DNA of 64,000 bases from Methanobacterium aggregans (GTDB taxonomy: Archaea; Methanobacteriota; Methanobacteria; Methanobacteriales; Methanobacteriaceae). The first letter of the stretch is position 1. Every line of letters starts with the position of its first letter. The position numbers and the translations under genes are program-made. Shown here piece by piece: positions 1-8,827 of the stretch. The stretch is from the NCBI RefSeq assembly GCF_017874455.1, contig NZ_JAGGLN010000002.1, positions 372,001-436,000 on the forward strand, given 5' to 3'. The notes beneath the pieces were generated by a model that was not told the DNA's origin, did no database searches, and worked only from the letters and a program-made list of their open reading frames with translations.

Positions 1-264
1 CCAATCAATTAAAAGCTCACCAGACTTTGTTGTGATGGCTTTGGTTTCAATATTCTCAAAATCCAAGGGAGCTTGAAACCTAGTTGATCCTTCTTCAAGC
101 AATGTTTCCTTTTTTTGAGCCATGAATGCAGTGTCAAAGATATCAATGTCTGAAGCATCTTCAGGAATTCCAGTTATCTTTAATGCAGATTGATTGGCAT
201 CCACCAATTTACCATCCACATCACAGAGAAGAAGGCCTATGGGAGATTTCTCGAATATCTCCAT
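1..264 (-). CDS. PAS-domain protein, N-terminal part (cut by the window edge)
   Basis: The open frame runs off the left edge without a stop, so only the first 88 residues are visible. They begin MEIFEKSPIGLLLCDVDGKL and continue with VDANQSALKITGIPEDA, which is the classic start of a PAS sensor fold. Such domains bind small ligands or cofactors and usually belong to sensor histidine kinases or PAS-only signalling proteins; the output domain lies outside the window. The ATG has no good ribosome-binding site nearby, so the transcript may be leaderless. The PAS assignment is fairly secure; the full function cannot be known from this fragment. Confidence 0.75.
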   Translation of the reverse strand, partial: MEIFEKSPIGLLLCDVDGKLVDANQSALKITGIPEDASDIDIFDTAFMAQKKETLLEEGSTRFQAPLDFENIETKAITTKSGELLIDW

Positions 265-526
265 TAAATTAATGTGATTGCTTTTAAAACCTATTCCCCC
301 TTGATACTATCAGTTTTTATGGTGTTTTCAGTTCCTGACTTTTTAGATATTAAATGGGTGGAGGATGATTATATAAGTTGAGGTGGTTCAAGAGCTGTTT
401 AAAAAAATTTAAAACTGGATTTAATTCCATACTTTTTTGATAAATTTTATATATGGTTTCTATTTAACAGTTAAAGAGATAATTAATTATTAATATGATA
501 TATGTTAGTTTAGGAGGAGAAAAAAT

Positions 527-688
527 ATGGAAGATAAACATATGGACATGTTGATCTATGTTATGGGTTTTTTAGGATTGATAGTACTTCTTGGAGGAGT
601 ATTCAAGCTTTACACATTTAAATACGGTTTATTTGCTGCTATAATAATATGGTTCATATCTGGAGCAGCTAAGAGATACTACAGTTAA
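527..688 (+). CDS. Small two-helix membrane protein, 53 aa
   Basis: A strong ribosome-binding site (AGGAGG, 512-517) sits ten bases before the ATG, which supports a real gene. The product is 53 residues: a short acidic/polar head (MEDKHMDM), a hydrophobic segment (about residues 9-25), a short turn containing KLYTFKYG, a second hydrophobic segment (about 34-46), and a basic tail (AAKRYYS). I do not recognise the family. It looks like a small integral membrane protein with both ends on the same side. A long AT-rich leader precedes it, and no neighbour suggests a role. Confidence 0.6.
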   Translation: MEDKHMDMLIYVMGFLGLIVLLGGVFKLYTFKYGLFAAIIIWFISGAAKRYYS

Positions 689-769
689 ACACATGTCATT
701 TTATTTTTAAATATTTTTTTATGAAGATTTAAAAAGATTTATAAGTTTTTTAGCTGTTTTTAGAGGGCA

Positions 770-1255
770 ATGAATGTTCAATTTCCAATTATAGATTATT
801 CCGTGCATTTGCACATCAAAAATTCACAATATTTAAATAATATGATAATTTATTACATACATGATGTTATGAAGAGAGGATATCGGGTATGCAAGGACTG
901 TGGTGGACGTTACGATCTCCAGCCTGGAGAATTGCCTGGAGAATTGCCTGGAGAATTTGAAAGCCGCAGTTGTGGGGGAAAACTGGAGTATTATGATAAT
1001 AACGGGCATAAAAGAGGATGCATGCCTGTGTATCCCAACGCTAATAGATCAAAAGAAAGAAGCCCCTTACTCAAAATTTTAATTTTCTTTGTGGTTGTCT
1101 ACGCAGTGTTCCATGTTTTCGGTGGTGTGGTAATAAGTGTTATAGGAGCAACAACTGAAGTAGGGAGCCCTGGAGCCACCTATGTATTTGTTCTTTTCAT
1201 GGTGATTGCCATTGCAGTTATCTTAGTTCTGTTATGGATTTTATTTAAGAAATGA
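770..1255 (+). CDS. Degenerate zinc-ribbon membrane protein with expanded linker
   Basis: The recognisable part begins near residue 34 (ATG at 869): a CKDCGG half-ribbon, RYDLQPGE, then CGGKLEYY. This is the same module as in the genes at 1308 and 45826. Two membrane segments follow (about residues 101-123 and 136-158). Other family members have a C-x-C-G-G second half; here it reads S-R-S-C-G-G, so one predicted zinc ligand is arginine (codon CGC, one change from TGC). The linker is stretched by three 12-base repeats (GELPGELPGEF). The start is uncertain: 770 gives 161 residues, 869 gives 128. Function unknown. Confidence 0.6.
   Translation: MNVQFPIIDYSVHLHIKNSQYLNNMIIYYIHDVMKRGYRVCKDCGGRYDLQPGELPGELPGEFESRSCGGKLEYYDNNGHKRGCMPVYPNANRSKERSPLLKILIFFVVVYAVFHVFGGVVISVIGATTEVGSPGATYVFVLFMVIAIAVILVLLWILFKK
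922..957 (+). repeat. Three perfect 12-bp tandem repeats inside a coding region
   Basis: The unit GCCTGGAGAATT occurs three times head to tail. Each unit keeps the reading frame and adds four residues of the PGEL type to the linker of the zinc-ribbon module. Relatives in this window have a single copy of this linker, so the repeats look like a local expansion. Confidence 0.85.
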
Positions 1256-1307
1256 TTATTGGATGGGATTAACTAGGATTTATTAAAACTAATTGGAGAA
1301 TGGGAAT

Positions 1308-1585
1308 ATGCGTTATTTGAAATGCAAAGAATGCGGTGGAATTTACGAGCTTCAGGAAGGAGAATCCCCTGAGGATTTTGATGTTTGCCACTGTGGGGGG
1401 AAATAGAGTACCATCTTTCACGTGATGAACTGAATGAGAGATCTGAGTATGTTCCATCTGATGAGGAAATAGCCTGGAGAGAGTCTTCCAACAGAAACCT
1501 GTTAATCATACTCATTATTGCAGGTACCGTTATATTCCTAATACCAATGGTCATTGCACTCCTGATATATAGCGCCTATTTTTAG
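1308..1585 (+). pseudogene. Zinc-ribbon membrane protein with a frameshift
   Basis: From the ATG at 1308 (GGAG at 1295) the frame reads MRYLKCKECGGIYELQEGES followed by PEDFDVCHCGGK and then stops at 1404-1406. The shifted frame continues without a break to 1585 with IEYHLSRDELNERSEYVPS, a hydrophobic segment (about LLIILIIAGTVIFLIPMVIALLIY) and SAYF. Adding one base in the G6-A3 run at 1395-1403 joins the two into a single protein of about 92 residues: a zinc ribbon, a charged linker and one membrane helix. It is the tandem neighbour and paralogue of the gene at 770. It could be a broken gene, a recoded gene or a sequencing error. Confidence 0.7.
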
Positions 1586-1864
1586 AGCACTTGAACAGAG
1601 CAGAACTGCAGTTATTCTTGTTCAACGAAAATATTGAAAAAATGTAAAGTGAATATCTAGAAAAAAATCTACACCAATAACAACCATCCGAAGTTTGAAA
1701 TGGAACGTCATGAATCTAGTATCATACTGCACTTAAACGTTATAAAACAAAAAAAATAATCAAACATAATCACAGATTACGTGTTGATGAAAAAAAAACA
1801 TTATATTAAGATTAATTGACAAATAACAATATAAAAATAACTGAAGAGTCATTAAGGTGGTTTA

Positions 1865-2044
1865 GTGCCAGGATTACCTTCTGGAGCTTTTGCTCAAGTT
1901 ACGGGAACGCCAATTAGAACGAAAATTGGTTTAATTATCGATATAATCGTTGCAATCATATTTATAGTCTATTTTTTTGCATTCTATTGGTGGTTTTGGA
2001 GAAAATATAGTAATATAGGTGAGAATGTAGAAGATGAAGAATAA
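1865..2044 (+). CDS. Small single-helix membrane protein, 59 aa
   Basis: The start is GTG with a ribosome-binding site AAGGTGG at 1854-1860, spaced four bases. The 59-residue product has a short non-charged head (PGLPSGAFAQVTGTP), a basic pair before the membrane (RTK), one long hydrophobic helix (about residues 22-46, rich in I, F and W), and an acidic tail ending ENVEDEE. The charge pattern favours the tail outside or the head inside, but topology is not certain. I do not recognise a family. The convincing ribosome-binding site is the main support. Confidence 0.55.
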   Translation: MPGLPSGAFAQVTGTPIRTKIGLIIDIIVAIIFIVYFFAFYWWFWRKYSNIGENVEDEE

Positions 2045-2212
2045 AATGAAGAGGATATTTGATATAATTTAATATAACAAGAAGTTAATTACTAATTTTT
2101 ATATTTCAGCATACATTCATTATTGGATAACATCAACAATTTAAATTATTATTGACAACCACTTGGAATTTAAAAAGAAGATTTTTTTGATTTATTTTGA
2201 GTAATTTGAAGA

Positions 2213-2298
2213 CGCCGGGACTGGGATTTGAACCCAGGACGAGCGGATGCTCAACAGGATTTCGAATCCTGCGCCTTACCTGACTAGACTATCCCGGC
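2213..2298 (-). tRNA. tRNA-Ser (anticodon CGA)
   Basis: Read on the minus strand, the acceptor arms GCCGGGA and TCCCGGC pair fully. The anticodon stem CAGGA/TCCTG encloses TTCGAAA, giving CGA. A long variable arm (TGAGC...GCTC) fits a serine tRNA. The T arm is CTGGG-TTCAAAT-CCCAG. The CCA end is not encoded and there is no intron. Confidence 0.95.
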
Positions 2299-2418
2299 AG
2301 ATGATCATGATAGGTTATATCTTATTTAGAAGAGGTTCCTATTTATACTATTATTCAAACTAATCCAACTTAAAATTTGGTTTTAAATTAAAAAAAGGAA
2401 TTATTAAGGTTCCAAACT

Positions 2419-2880
2419 TTACCGTACCTTGATCACAGGCAGCCTGACCTCTGTTAGGAGTTCTTCCTCTGAAACCATGTTAGGATCATTGAGGTAAACC
2501 TCTGTTATGGGCCCAACGATATCGTAGCCGTTGTCCACTGCGTGCTGTGCCACTGTGTGGATTACAGGGCCAACATCTGTGTAAGGCCCCTTATGGGTTG
2601 CTGCAAGTACAGTGTGTTCTGGTATGTCCTTGAAGCCCAGCTCATCTTCCTGGGGAATCTCATCTTCAACTGAAAAGCCTATTTCATACTCCAGTTTATC
2701 CTCAGGCACATCTTCAGGGCTGTTGAAGTAAGTTCCGTAGACTGTTCCAGTCATTTTAAGGTTCTTCTTCATTACGAGCTGTCCCACTTCCTGCATATGC
2801 TCTGGTATCTTGTCATAACTACCACTGTATGGTATGTAAGCTACTTTTAATTCTTCAATCCTTTTTTCAGTTACTTCCAT
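2419..2880 (-). CDS. GyrI-like / effector-binding domain protein
   Basis: The 153 residues cover a single GyrI-like domain, the ligand-binding fold also found at the C-terminus of AraC/MerR-type activators. Two related halves are visible, each with a basic/aromatic strand (LKVAYIPYSGSYDKIPE; HTVLAATHKGPYTDVGP) and a Y-x-N-S/D-P segment (YGTYFNSPEDV; TEVYLNDPNMV). There is no DNA-binding domain, so it probably binds a small hydrophobic molecule or protein in the cytoplasm. A close paralogue lies at 12884. The ligand is unknown. It stands alone between a tRNA gene and the NYN gene. Confidence 0.75.
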   Translation of the reverse strand: MEVTEKRIEELKVAYIPYSGSYDKIPEHMQEVGQLVMKKNLKMTGTVYGTYFNSPEDVPEDKLEYEIGFSVEDEIPQEDELGFKDIPEHTVLAATHKGPYTDVGPVIHTVAQHAVDNGYDIVGPITEVYLNDPNMVSEEELLTEVRLPVIKVR

Positions 2881-3029
2881 TTTGAACTCTCCTGGTTTTA
2901 GTAAGTTCTCGTTGACTAATAACCATTGCGGATAAACTTCAGAATTGATATTTCGGATTTATCTAGGGTTTCCAAAAGGGTGGGGAGGTAAAATTAATAA
3001 TATAACTTAAAAATAGAATTATATTCTCT

Positions 3030-3527
3030 TCAGGCAATGCTTGGTGGCCTGTTGGTGTTGAGGGTTATGGCACTGTCTGCAGAATTCTGTAGAGCTATGC
3101 TGAAACCTGGTTCAGCTCCAATTACAATTGTTTTTTTACCGTTTTCCTTTGCTATGTTTACGAGTGGGAAAAAATCAACGTCTCTTGTCATAAGAGCAAT
3201 TATGTCTATATCAGGGTTGTGAATTAGTTCATATGCTTCCACAGCTATGTGAACATCTGTTTCTCCTGCAACAATTATGGGTGAGAATCCCTCATTTGTA
3301 ACTGCTTCTATGAGCTTGCCTGAAGCGTACTGGTTTAAAAAAACTTTTCCAACTCTTACACTTCCATACTGGCTGATTATTTTTCTCACAACATCGAGAT
3401 GGCAGTCAAATTCTTTTCGGAGCATGTTTGGTCCATCTACAAGAAGTCCCACGTTCTTTCCATCCTTTCCTTCATTTAAAAGGGGGAGGCGATCCTTCAA
3501 TGAATTGAATTTTTCTAGGTTAGCCAT
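3030..3527 (-). CDS. NYN/LabA-like PIN-fold protein (TIGR00288 type)
   Basis: The protein has the NYN nuclease-like fold. The acidic positions seen are VGLLVDGPNML (about residues 26-36), GETDVHIAVEAYE (about 88-100) and LMTRDVDFFPLV (about 112-123), which match the Asp cluster of PIN/NYN RNases, and a closing GKKTIVIGAEPGFS strand. Members are thought to process or degrade RNA, but the substrate of this archaeal family is unknown. The start ATG at 3527 follows an AGATG-AAAAAA tract. It is a single gene facing away from the MarR gene at 3853. Confidence 0.75.
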   Translation of the reverse strand: MANLEKFNSLKDRLPLLNEGKDGKNVGLLVDGPNMLRKEFDCHLDVVRKIISQYGSVRVGKVFLNQYASGKLIEAVTNEGFSPIIVAGETDVHIAVEAYELIHNPDIDIIALMTRDVDFFPLVNIAKENGKKTIVIGAEPGFSIALQNSADSAITLNTNRPPSIA

Positions 3528-3792
3528 TTTTTTTCATCTCCATGATGTTCAAAATTTTAATAAATTTTTTACTTTGAACATAAGTGAATGTACATTTCTA
3601 TTATTAACAAAGAATAAGTACCTATGCCTAAATCAGACCCAAATCTACACCAAATCCAAGTTTTCCATTTTAGTTTTAAAACGATACTTTTATGTATTGA
3701 ACTAGTGATTGCAGAAAAAAATCAATAGATATGCAAAAATCGAGTTTAGAATTGAACTTATTCCCTCCCCAGGTAGTTTCAAATGCAGAATA

Positions 3793-3825
3793 TTTATATC
3801 ATCCCAAGATATAGTCGTGTAACGA
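3793..3825 (+). promoter_or_regulatory. TATA box and inverted-repeat operator of the MarR gene
   Basis: A TATA-like TTTATATC (3793-3800) is followed by the inverted repeat TCGT-GTA-ACGA (3815-3825), about where transcription would start. A second, shorter inverted pair ATATC...GATAT (3796-3813) overlaps it. The position suits autorepression by the downstream MarR protein; this is inferred. Confidence 0.5.
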
Positions 3826-3852
3826 TATAAATTTTCGGTGGAGTTGTAGTAT

Positions 3853-4308
3853 ATGGATGAAAAGGTAGATGAAGCCATTGAATACTGGAATAAATTAAAC
3901 AAAAGCCTTCACTTGAAACATCATGAAGCAGCTAAAAGGTACGATTTAAGCTTGGAACAATTTCATTTACTTCTGGAACTTGAAGAGTTGGAACTGAATG
4001 TGCAAGGGGATGTATCTCAGAAGGTCCCAAGTGTTGGAGAAATAGCAGTTCGAAAGGGCTGTGCACCACACACCATATCCGAGAGGTTAAGTAGACTGCA
4101 AAAAAAGGGACTCGTTGATAGGGTTAAAGATCCGCATGACCTTAGAATAAGCAGAATAATCCTTACAAAAAAAGGTAAAGGAATTATAAAACATATAAGG
4201 CATGAATCCAGGGATATATTTCTAAAAAACTTGTTTGAAAGTATGGATAAAGGATCCCTTGAAGAACTGGTTGAAGGTCTCAAAGAACTCATGAAAAAGT
4301 TGGAATAA
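3853..4308 (+). CDS. MarR-family transcriptional regulator
   Basis: The 151-residue protein has an N-terminal dimerisation helix (DEAIEYWNKLNKSLHLKH), a winged helix-turn-helix (about residues 56-110, with VGEIAVRKGCAPHTISERLS and the wing DPHDLRISRIILTKKG), and a C-terminal helix. Its stop is 39 bases before the exporter gene, so it likely controls that gene and itself. GGTGGAG at 3838-3844 precedes the ATG. The cysteine in the recognition-helix region (RKGCAPH) could sense thiol stress, but that is only a guess. Confidence 0.85.
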   Translation: MDEKVDEAIEYWNKLNKSLHLKHHEAAKRYDLSLEQFHLLLELEELELNVQGDVSQKVPSVGEIAVRKGCAPHTISERLSRLQKKGLVDRVKDPHDLRISRIILTKKGKGIIKHIRHESRDIFLKNLFESMDKGSLEELVEGLKELMKKLE

Positions 4309-4347
4309 CTCTAAAAAAAAGATTGGAGTGTATCGAAGGAATGAGAA

Positions 4348-5805
4348 ATGACAGATACTATTTACAAAACAGAAATTGCAAGAAAATCCTATGGAAATCG
4401 CTACAAAATAATGATCGTAGTTTTAACTGCAGTTTTCATGGCAGTTTTAAATACAAACATAGTTAACGTTGCCCTTCCAACCATAACAAGTTTTTACAAC
4501 GTTCCTGTTGGACTGTCACAGTGGATAATTACAGGTTACCAGGTTACAGCAACCATAACTCCCCTGATATTTGCAAAATTATCGGATCGAATTGGAAAAT
4601 CAAGAATATTTCTAATTGGCCTTTTAATATTCACAATCAGCTCATTTTTATGTGGAATTTCAACATCATTACCTGAGCTCATCTTCTTCAGGATAGTGCA
4701 GGCACTGGGAGGGTCCATGATCATGAGCATCAACCTCGCAATCCTCATGCAGATATTTCCAGGCCCAGAGCGAGGAAGGGTTATGGGCTATTTCACAGCC
4801 ATAATCGGGTTTGGAATGATCATAGGGCCAACAGTGGGAGGAATATTAGTTGATACTCTCGGATGGTCTTATATATTCTTCGTTAACCTCCCAATAGGAA
4901 TACTGTTACTGTTACCCACACTCAAATACCTTAAAATAGAAGAAAAAATTACAAAAGAATGGTACAATGATTATACAGGATCCATACTCTTCATAATATC
5001 CATTGGAAGCTTCTTCATGGTTTTAAATACCATATCCAACACTCCAGTTGATGTAAATGCTGCAGCAATTTACACTGCAGTCTTTATTGCATCACTCGCT
5101 GGCTTTGTAGTTAGAGAGATCAGGGTTGAAAAACCATTTCTGGACATATCTGTGTTTAAGATAAGGAGTTTCACGTTTCCCAACATCAGTCTGGTGCTCT
5201 ACTTCACAGCAACCTTCATAATGGTTCTTATTCAACCATTTTACTTCGAAGGGGTCATGGGCTTCAGCCCTTCAAATGTGGGAATTTTAGCGGCTGTAAT
5301 GCCCCTTGCAATGATGATTAGTTCCCCAGTAAGTGGAAGGATTTACGACAATCTGAAACTTCAGAAAAAGTCATGGATCGTTGGAAACTACGCAATGGTG
5401 GGCATAACACTCATGGGAATTGCGTACTTCATCTGTGGCTATGGATTTGAAGATTCCAACCTCACACTGATAGTGGCAAGTTTTTTACTTGCAGGGATCT
5501 GTCGTTCAATCTTCCAGGGACCTAACAACCTGGACATCATGGCTGCACTTCCACAGGAGAGGGGTGCCCTTGCGTCAAGTATAACAGTAACCAATCAAAG
5601 CTTTGGACTGGCCCTGGGTACTGCCATGGGGACTTTACTCCTTTCTGTACTTCTATTTGGAGAAGGGTACTCTGGAGATGTTGTGGGTGCAAGTGCAGGT
5701 CTTCTGAAAGGAGTTTGTGGAACAACGATGTACATAAGTTCAGCACTCTGTTTTGTAGGAGCTTTTCTATCTTATAAATGGGGTTTAAGAAGTGGTGAGA
5801 ACTGA
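4348..5805 (+). CDS. DHA2-type (14-helix) MFS drug exporter
   Basis: At 485 residues with about fourteen hydrophobic segments, this matches the EmrB/QacA branch of the major facilitator superfamily, which exports drugs or toxic compounds using the proton gradient. Visible family signatures are NTNIVNVALPTI in helix 1, LSDRIGKSRIF in the loop between helices 2 and 3, and GPTVGGILVDTLGWSYIFFVNLPIG (motif C region). It follows the MarR gene directly and has AAGGA upstream of its ATG. The substrate is not known. Its gene pair with MarR is the usual arrangement for inducible efflux. Confidence 0.88.
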   Translation: MTDTIYKTEIARKSYGNRYKIMIVVLTAVFMAVLNTNIVNVALPTITSFYNVPVGLSQWIITGYQVTATITPLIFAKLSDRIGKSRIFLIGLLIFTISSFLCGISTSLPELIFFRIVQALGGSMIMSINLAILMQIFPGPERGRVMGYFTAIIGFGMIIGPTVGGILVDTLGWSYIFFVNLPIGILLLLPTLKYLKIEEKITKEWYNDYTGSILFIISIGSFFMVLNTISNTPVDVNAAAIYTAVFIASLAGFVVREIRVEKPFLDISVFKIRSFTFPNISLVLYFTATFIMVLIQPFYFEGVMGFSPSNVGILAAVMPLAMMISSPVSGRIYDNLKLQKKSWIVGNYAMVGITLMGIAYFICGYGFEDSNLTLIVASFLLAGICRSIFQGPNNLDIMAALPQERGALASSITVTNQSFGLALGTAMGTLLLSVLLFGEGYSGDVVGASAGLLKGVCGTTMYISSALCFVGAFLSYKWGLRSGEN

Positions 5806-5883
5806 AAGTTGCTTAAAAAGATTTTATTTAATATTCTGAAGAACAATTTTTTTAATCTTTTATTTTTAATCCGAAGATGTAAA

Positions 5884-5910
5884 CTATAAATATGTGATTG
5901 ACTAATCAGT
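5884..5910 (+). promoter_or_regulatory. TATA box and inverted-repeat operator of the TetR gene
   Basis: TATAAATA (5884-5891) is followed by GACT-AATC-AGTC (5899-5910), a short inverted repeat of the kind bound by TetR proteins. It lies between the TATA box and the expected start of transcription, so binding there would block the promoter. Autorepression is inferred. Confidence 0.5.
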
Positions 5911-5953
5911 CTAATAATTGTTGAAGAATTATTGAAGTAAGTAGGTGGATAAT

Positions 5954-6514
5954 TTGAATGAAAAGGAACTGAAAATAATGGATACCTCCCTAAAACTCTT
6001 CGTTGAGAGAGGATTTCATGGAACTTCAACTGCAGAAATTGCAAGAAATGCAGGAGTTGCAACAGGCACACTTTTCCACTACTTCAAGACCAAAGAAGAC
6101 CTCATAAACCATTTGTACCTTTACTCTAAGGAAAGTCTTCTTGGCTCTGTTAGTGGACACTACAACAATGCAGAATCATTCCAGGAAAATATAAAAAGAT
6201 TGTGGTTGAAACTGGTATATTTCGGAATTCAGGAGTCAAACCAATTTCAGTTCATCCTCAGTTTTCACTGCTCTCCTTACATCACATCTCTCACAAAAAG
6301 ACAGGTTGAAACTAAATTTGAAAGCGTTTTCGAAGCCTATAAGATTGGGCTTGAAAAACAGGAGATAAAGGAAGCATCCTATGAAATGCTTACAGATTGC
6401 CTCTGGGGCAACGTGGTGGCTACCGTCAACCACTTCGAGAGGTACCCTGAAAGATTCAACGAAAAGACATTAAACCTTGCATTCGAACTTTTCTGGGGTG
6501 GAATTTCCAAATAA
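5954..6514 (+). CDS. TetR-family transcriptional regulator
   Basis: The first 50 residues form a TetR helix-turn-helix (FVERGFHGTSTAEIARNAG followed by VATGTLFHYFKTKEDLI). The C-terminal part is a variable ligand-binding domain. I chose TTG at 5954 because GGTGG (5944-5948) lies five bases before it; the GTG at 5945 overlaps that site. The aldo/keto reductase gene starts about 70 bases downstream on the same strand and is the likely target besides the TetR gene itself. The inducer is unknown. Confidence 0.85.
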   Translation: MNEKELKIMDTSLKLFVERGFHGTSTAEIARNAGVATGTLFHYFKTKEDLINHLYLYSKESLLGSVSGHYNNAESFQENIKRLWLKLVYFGIQESNQFQFILSFHCSPYITSLTKRQVETKFESVFEAYKIGLEKQEIKEASYEMLTDCLWGNVVATVNHFERYPERFNEKTLNLAFELFWGGISK

Positions 6515-6583
6515 ATAATTTATAGAAAATAATTTTCAAAATTTTATTTAAATGATTAATTAGAATTATTTGAGGTTTATGAT

Positions 6584-7828
6584 ATGCAGAAGAGAACAAT
6601 CACAAAAACAGGACAAGAAATCTCTGCACTGGGATTCGGTGCAATGAGGCTTCCCACCAAAAACAGCAGGATTCAGAAAGAAGAAGCAAAAAAAGAGATA
6701 TATTATGCTATAGACCATGGTGTGAACTTCATAGATACTGCTGTGCCCTACCATGGAGGTGCAAGTGAATCCTTCCTTGGTGAGATACTTTCTGGAGAGT
6801 ACAGGGACAAAGTGAAGATTTCAACGAAAATGCCCCCGTGGTCTGTTAAGAAGTACGAGGATATGGAGACTATTCTGGATAAACAGCTTGAAAGGCTCCA
6901 AATAAACTGCATTGATTATTACTTCATTCATAGCCTAGGTAGGGGAAGCTACGAGAGACTTGAGAAGATTGGAGTTTCAAAGTTCCTTGAAAAAGCCAAA
7001 ACAGAGTGTAAGATCAAATATGCAGGTTTTTCGTTCCATGACAACCCGGAAGCATTCAAGGAGATTGCAGATGCCTACGATTGGGATGCTTGCATGATAC
7101 AGTACAACTACATGGACGAGGAAAATCAGGCTGGAAAAGGTGGTATGGAATATGCTGCCTCCAAAGGTATGGGAATTTTTATAATGGAACCTCTTAAAGG
7201 TGGACACCTTGCAGGAGATGTGCCTGAAAGGGCCGCAAAGATATGGGACCGTGCTGAGGTTAAAAGAAGTCCTGCAGACTGGGCTCTGCGTTGGGTACTG
7301 AACCATCCTGAGGTTACCTGTGTACTGTCTGGAATGAACAGTGCGGAACAGGTAGAGGAGAATCTGAAGGTTGCAGGAGAGGTTCAGCCGAACTCATTAA
7401 CCTCTCAAGAGCTGAAACTCTACGAGGATGTTAAAGAGGTTTACAAGGATCTTACAAAGGTTAACTGTACAAGCTGTGGTTACTGCATGCCATGTCCAGT
7501 TGGGGTGGATATTCCAGGGTGTTTTGAAATTTACAACACCAAGTACATGTTCAAAGATAAAAGTGCACCCTTTTCCTACCTGATACGAATGGGTGGGGTC
7601 ATGAGTGGTAACGAATCAAATGCCGGACTCTGCATAGACTGCGGTAAATGTGTCAGAACATGCCCACAGAAGCTGAGCATCCCAGAGCTTTTGGGAGATG
7701 TTTCAAGTGAACTGGAGGGCCATGGATTCCGTTACAAGGTGAAATTTGCAAAATCAGTTGTTATGCCCCTTATGGATGTGTTCATAGCACTGCAGCATCG
7801 GTTTTCAGGGAACAAATCACAAAACTGA
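6584..7828 (+). CDS. Aldo/keto reductase with C-terminal 4Fe-4S domain
   Basis: Residues 1 to about 285 form an aldo/keto reductase barrel: GFGAMRLP near the start, then GVNFIDTAVPYHGG, which carries the catalytic Asp and Tyr, KISTKMPPW with the Lys, and YYFIHSLG with the His. Residues about 290-380 carry two cysteine clusters (CTSCGYCMPCPVGVDIP and CIDCGKCVRTCPQ) that should hold iron-sulfur clusters. This fused type is widespread in anaerobes and probably exchanges electrons with ferredoxin. The substrate is unknown. A GAGGT site precedes the ATG. Confidence 0.88.
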   Translation: MQKRTITKTGQEISALGFGAMRLPTKNSRIQKEEAKKEIYYAIDHGVNFIDTAVPYHGGASESFLGEILSGEYRDKVKISTKMPPWSVKKYEDMETILDKQLERLQINCIDYYFIHSLGRGSYERLEKIGVSKFLEKAKTECKIKYAGFSFHDNPEAFKEIADAYDWDACMIQYNYMDEENQAGKGGMEYAASKGMGIFIMEPLKGGHLAGDVPERAAKIWDRAEVKRSPADWALRWVLNHPEVTCVLSGMNSAEQVEENLKVAGEVQPNSLTSQELKLYEDVKEVYKDLTKVNCTSCGYCMPCPVGVDIPGCFEIYNTKYMFKDKSAPFSYLIRMGGVMSGNESNAGLCIDCGKCVRTCPQKLSIPELLGDVSSELEGHGFRYKVKFAKSVVMPLMDVFIALQHRFSGNKSQN

Positions 7829-7915
7829 ATAATTCGCTCCGTTTTCTAGGAATATTTAATTTTAAATTATTAATTTTAAATTTTTAATAATTGATTAAGA
7901 ATGAAAAATTTTAGG

Positions 7916-8653
7916 TTACCCTGATCCTTTTTTTAAATTTTTATGAATATCATAAGCATTTTGAAGCTCTTTCCTACTCCTATCTCCACCATGACCTGGA
8001 ATAAAAATCTTTGAACCTGTTTTCAGAAGTTTATCCCAACTCTCAATCATGACCCCAGGATCATCTGCAAATGGTGGGAAAACATAGCCTCCGAAAACTC
8101 CAAAGACGGTATCACCAACCAGTGCCAATTCATCATCCACCACAACACTCAAAGAACCATAAGAATGGCCAGGAGTGTGGATAACGTGTGCATCAATTCC
8201 AAAATCATTCAGACAAAATGTTTCATCCACTTCAATGTCTGGATCCACGGATCTGTATTTGTAACGTGACTCCAAACTTCTTCCACCCCCTTTAAACATT
8301 TCAACTGAAGTAACAATGAACTTGGTAAGGAAGTTGGTTCCCTGTGGCAGTGGAGTGTTTCCCCTCATCAAGTACTCTGCCTCGCTTCTTTGAACGATTA
8401 TTTTTCCATGATATTTTTCTTTCAGGGCTGCGGCATTTTCAACATGATCAAAATGGGTGTGGGTGAGTACAATGGCTTCCAGACCATTTCCAGCTGTTAA
8501 AATATCAAGTTTTTGATTTAACTTTTTCCATGAGCTGGTTCTACCAGTATCCACAAGAACATGTTTACTTCCCCTTGAAATTAAAAAAGCGTTGCTTCGA
8601 CCATTTAAAACTTGATGAACAGTATTTTTTCCATGTGTGATCCATTTTTTCAT
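7916..8653 (-). CDS. Metallo-beta-lactamase-fold hydrolase
   Basis: The metal-binding signature THTHFDHVEN is present, followed by HTPGHSYGSLSV, the Asp in LVGDTVFG and the final His in FIPGHGGD, which together give the two-metal site of glyoxalase-II-like hydrolases. The protein is cytoplasmic with no signal peptide. I took the ATG that gives MKKWITHGK; two earlier in-frame starts (8662, 8665) are possible. It faces the aldo/keto reductase gene convergently. Substrate unknown. Confidence 0.82.
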   Translation of the reverse strand: MKKWITHGKNTVHQVLNGRSNAFLISRGSKHVLVDTGRTSSWKKLNQKLDILTAGNGLEAIVLTHTHFDHVENAAALKEKYHGKIIVQRSEAEYLMRGNTPLPQGTNFLTKFIVTSVEMFKGGGRSLESRYKYRSVDPDIEVDETFCLNDFGIDAHVIHTPGHSYGSLSVVVDDELALVGDTVFGVFGGYVFPPFADDPGVMIESWDKLLKTGSKIFIPGHGGDRSRKELQNAYDIHKNLKKGSG

Positions 8654-8827
8654 GTTTTTCATCAACCTAATTTATGTTTTATCCCTTTACCCATAACCTT
8701 TATTCACCATTTAAATCTTTTATAAACTATTCACAGTCCTTTTTCATTTACCCACTTTTATTACCCATAATTCTTAAAAAAGTTTTTAAAATCCCTTCAA
8801 AGACTATATCATCACATAAACCTACTT

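Noticed and set aside
3277..3705. 142-aa open frame on the plus strand opposite the NYN gene
   Set aside because: It is antisense to a well-supported gene, its codon use is unnatural, and it has no ribosome-binding site.
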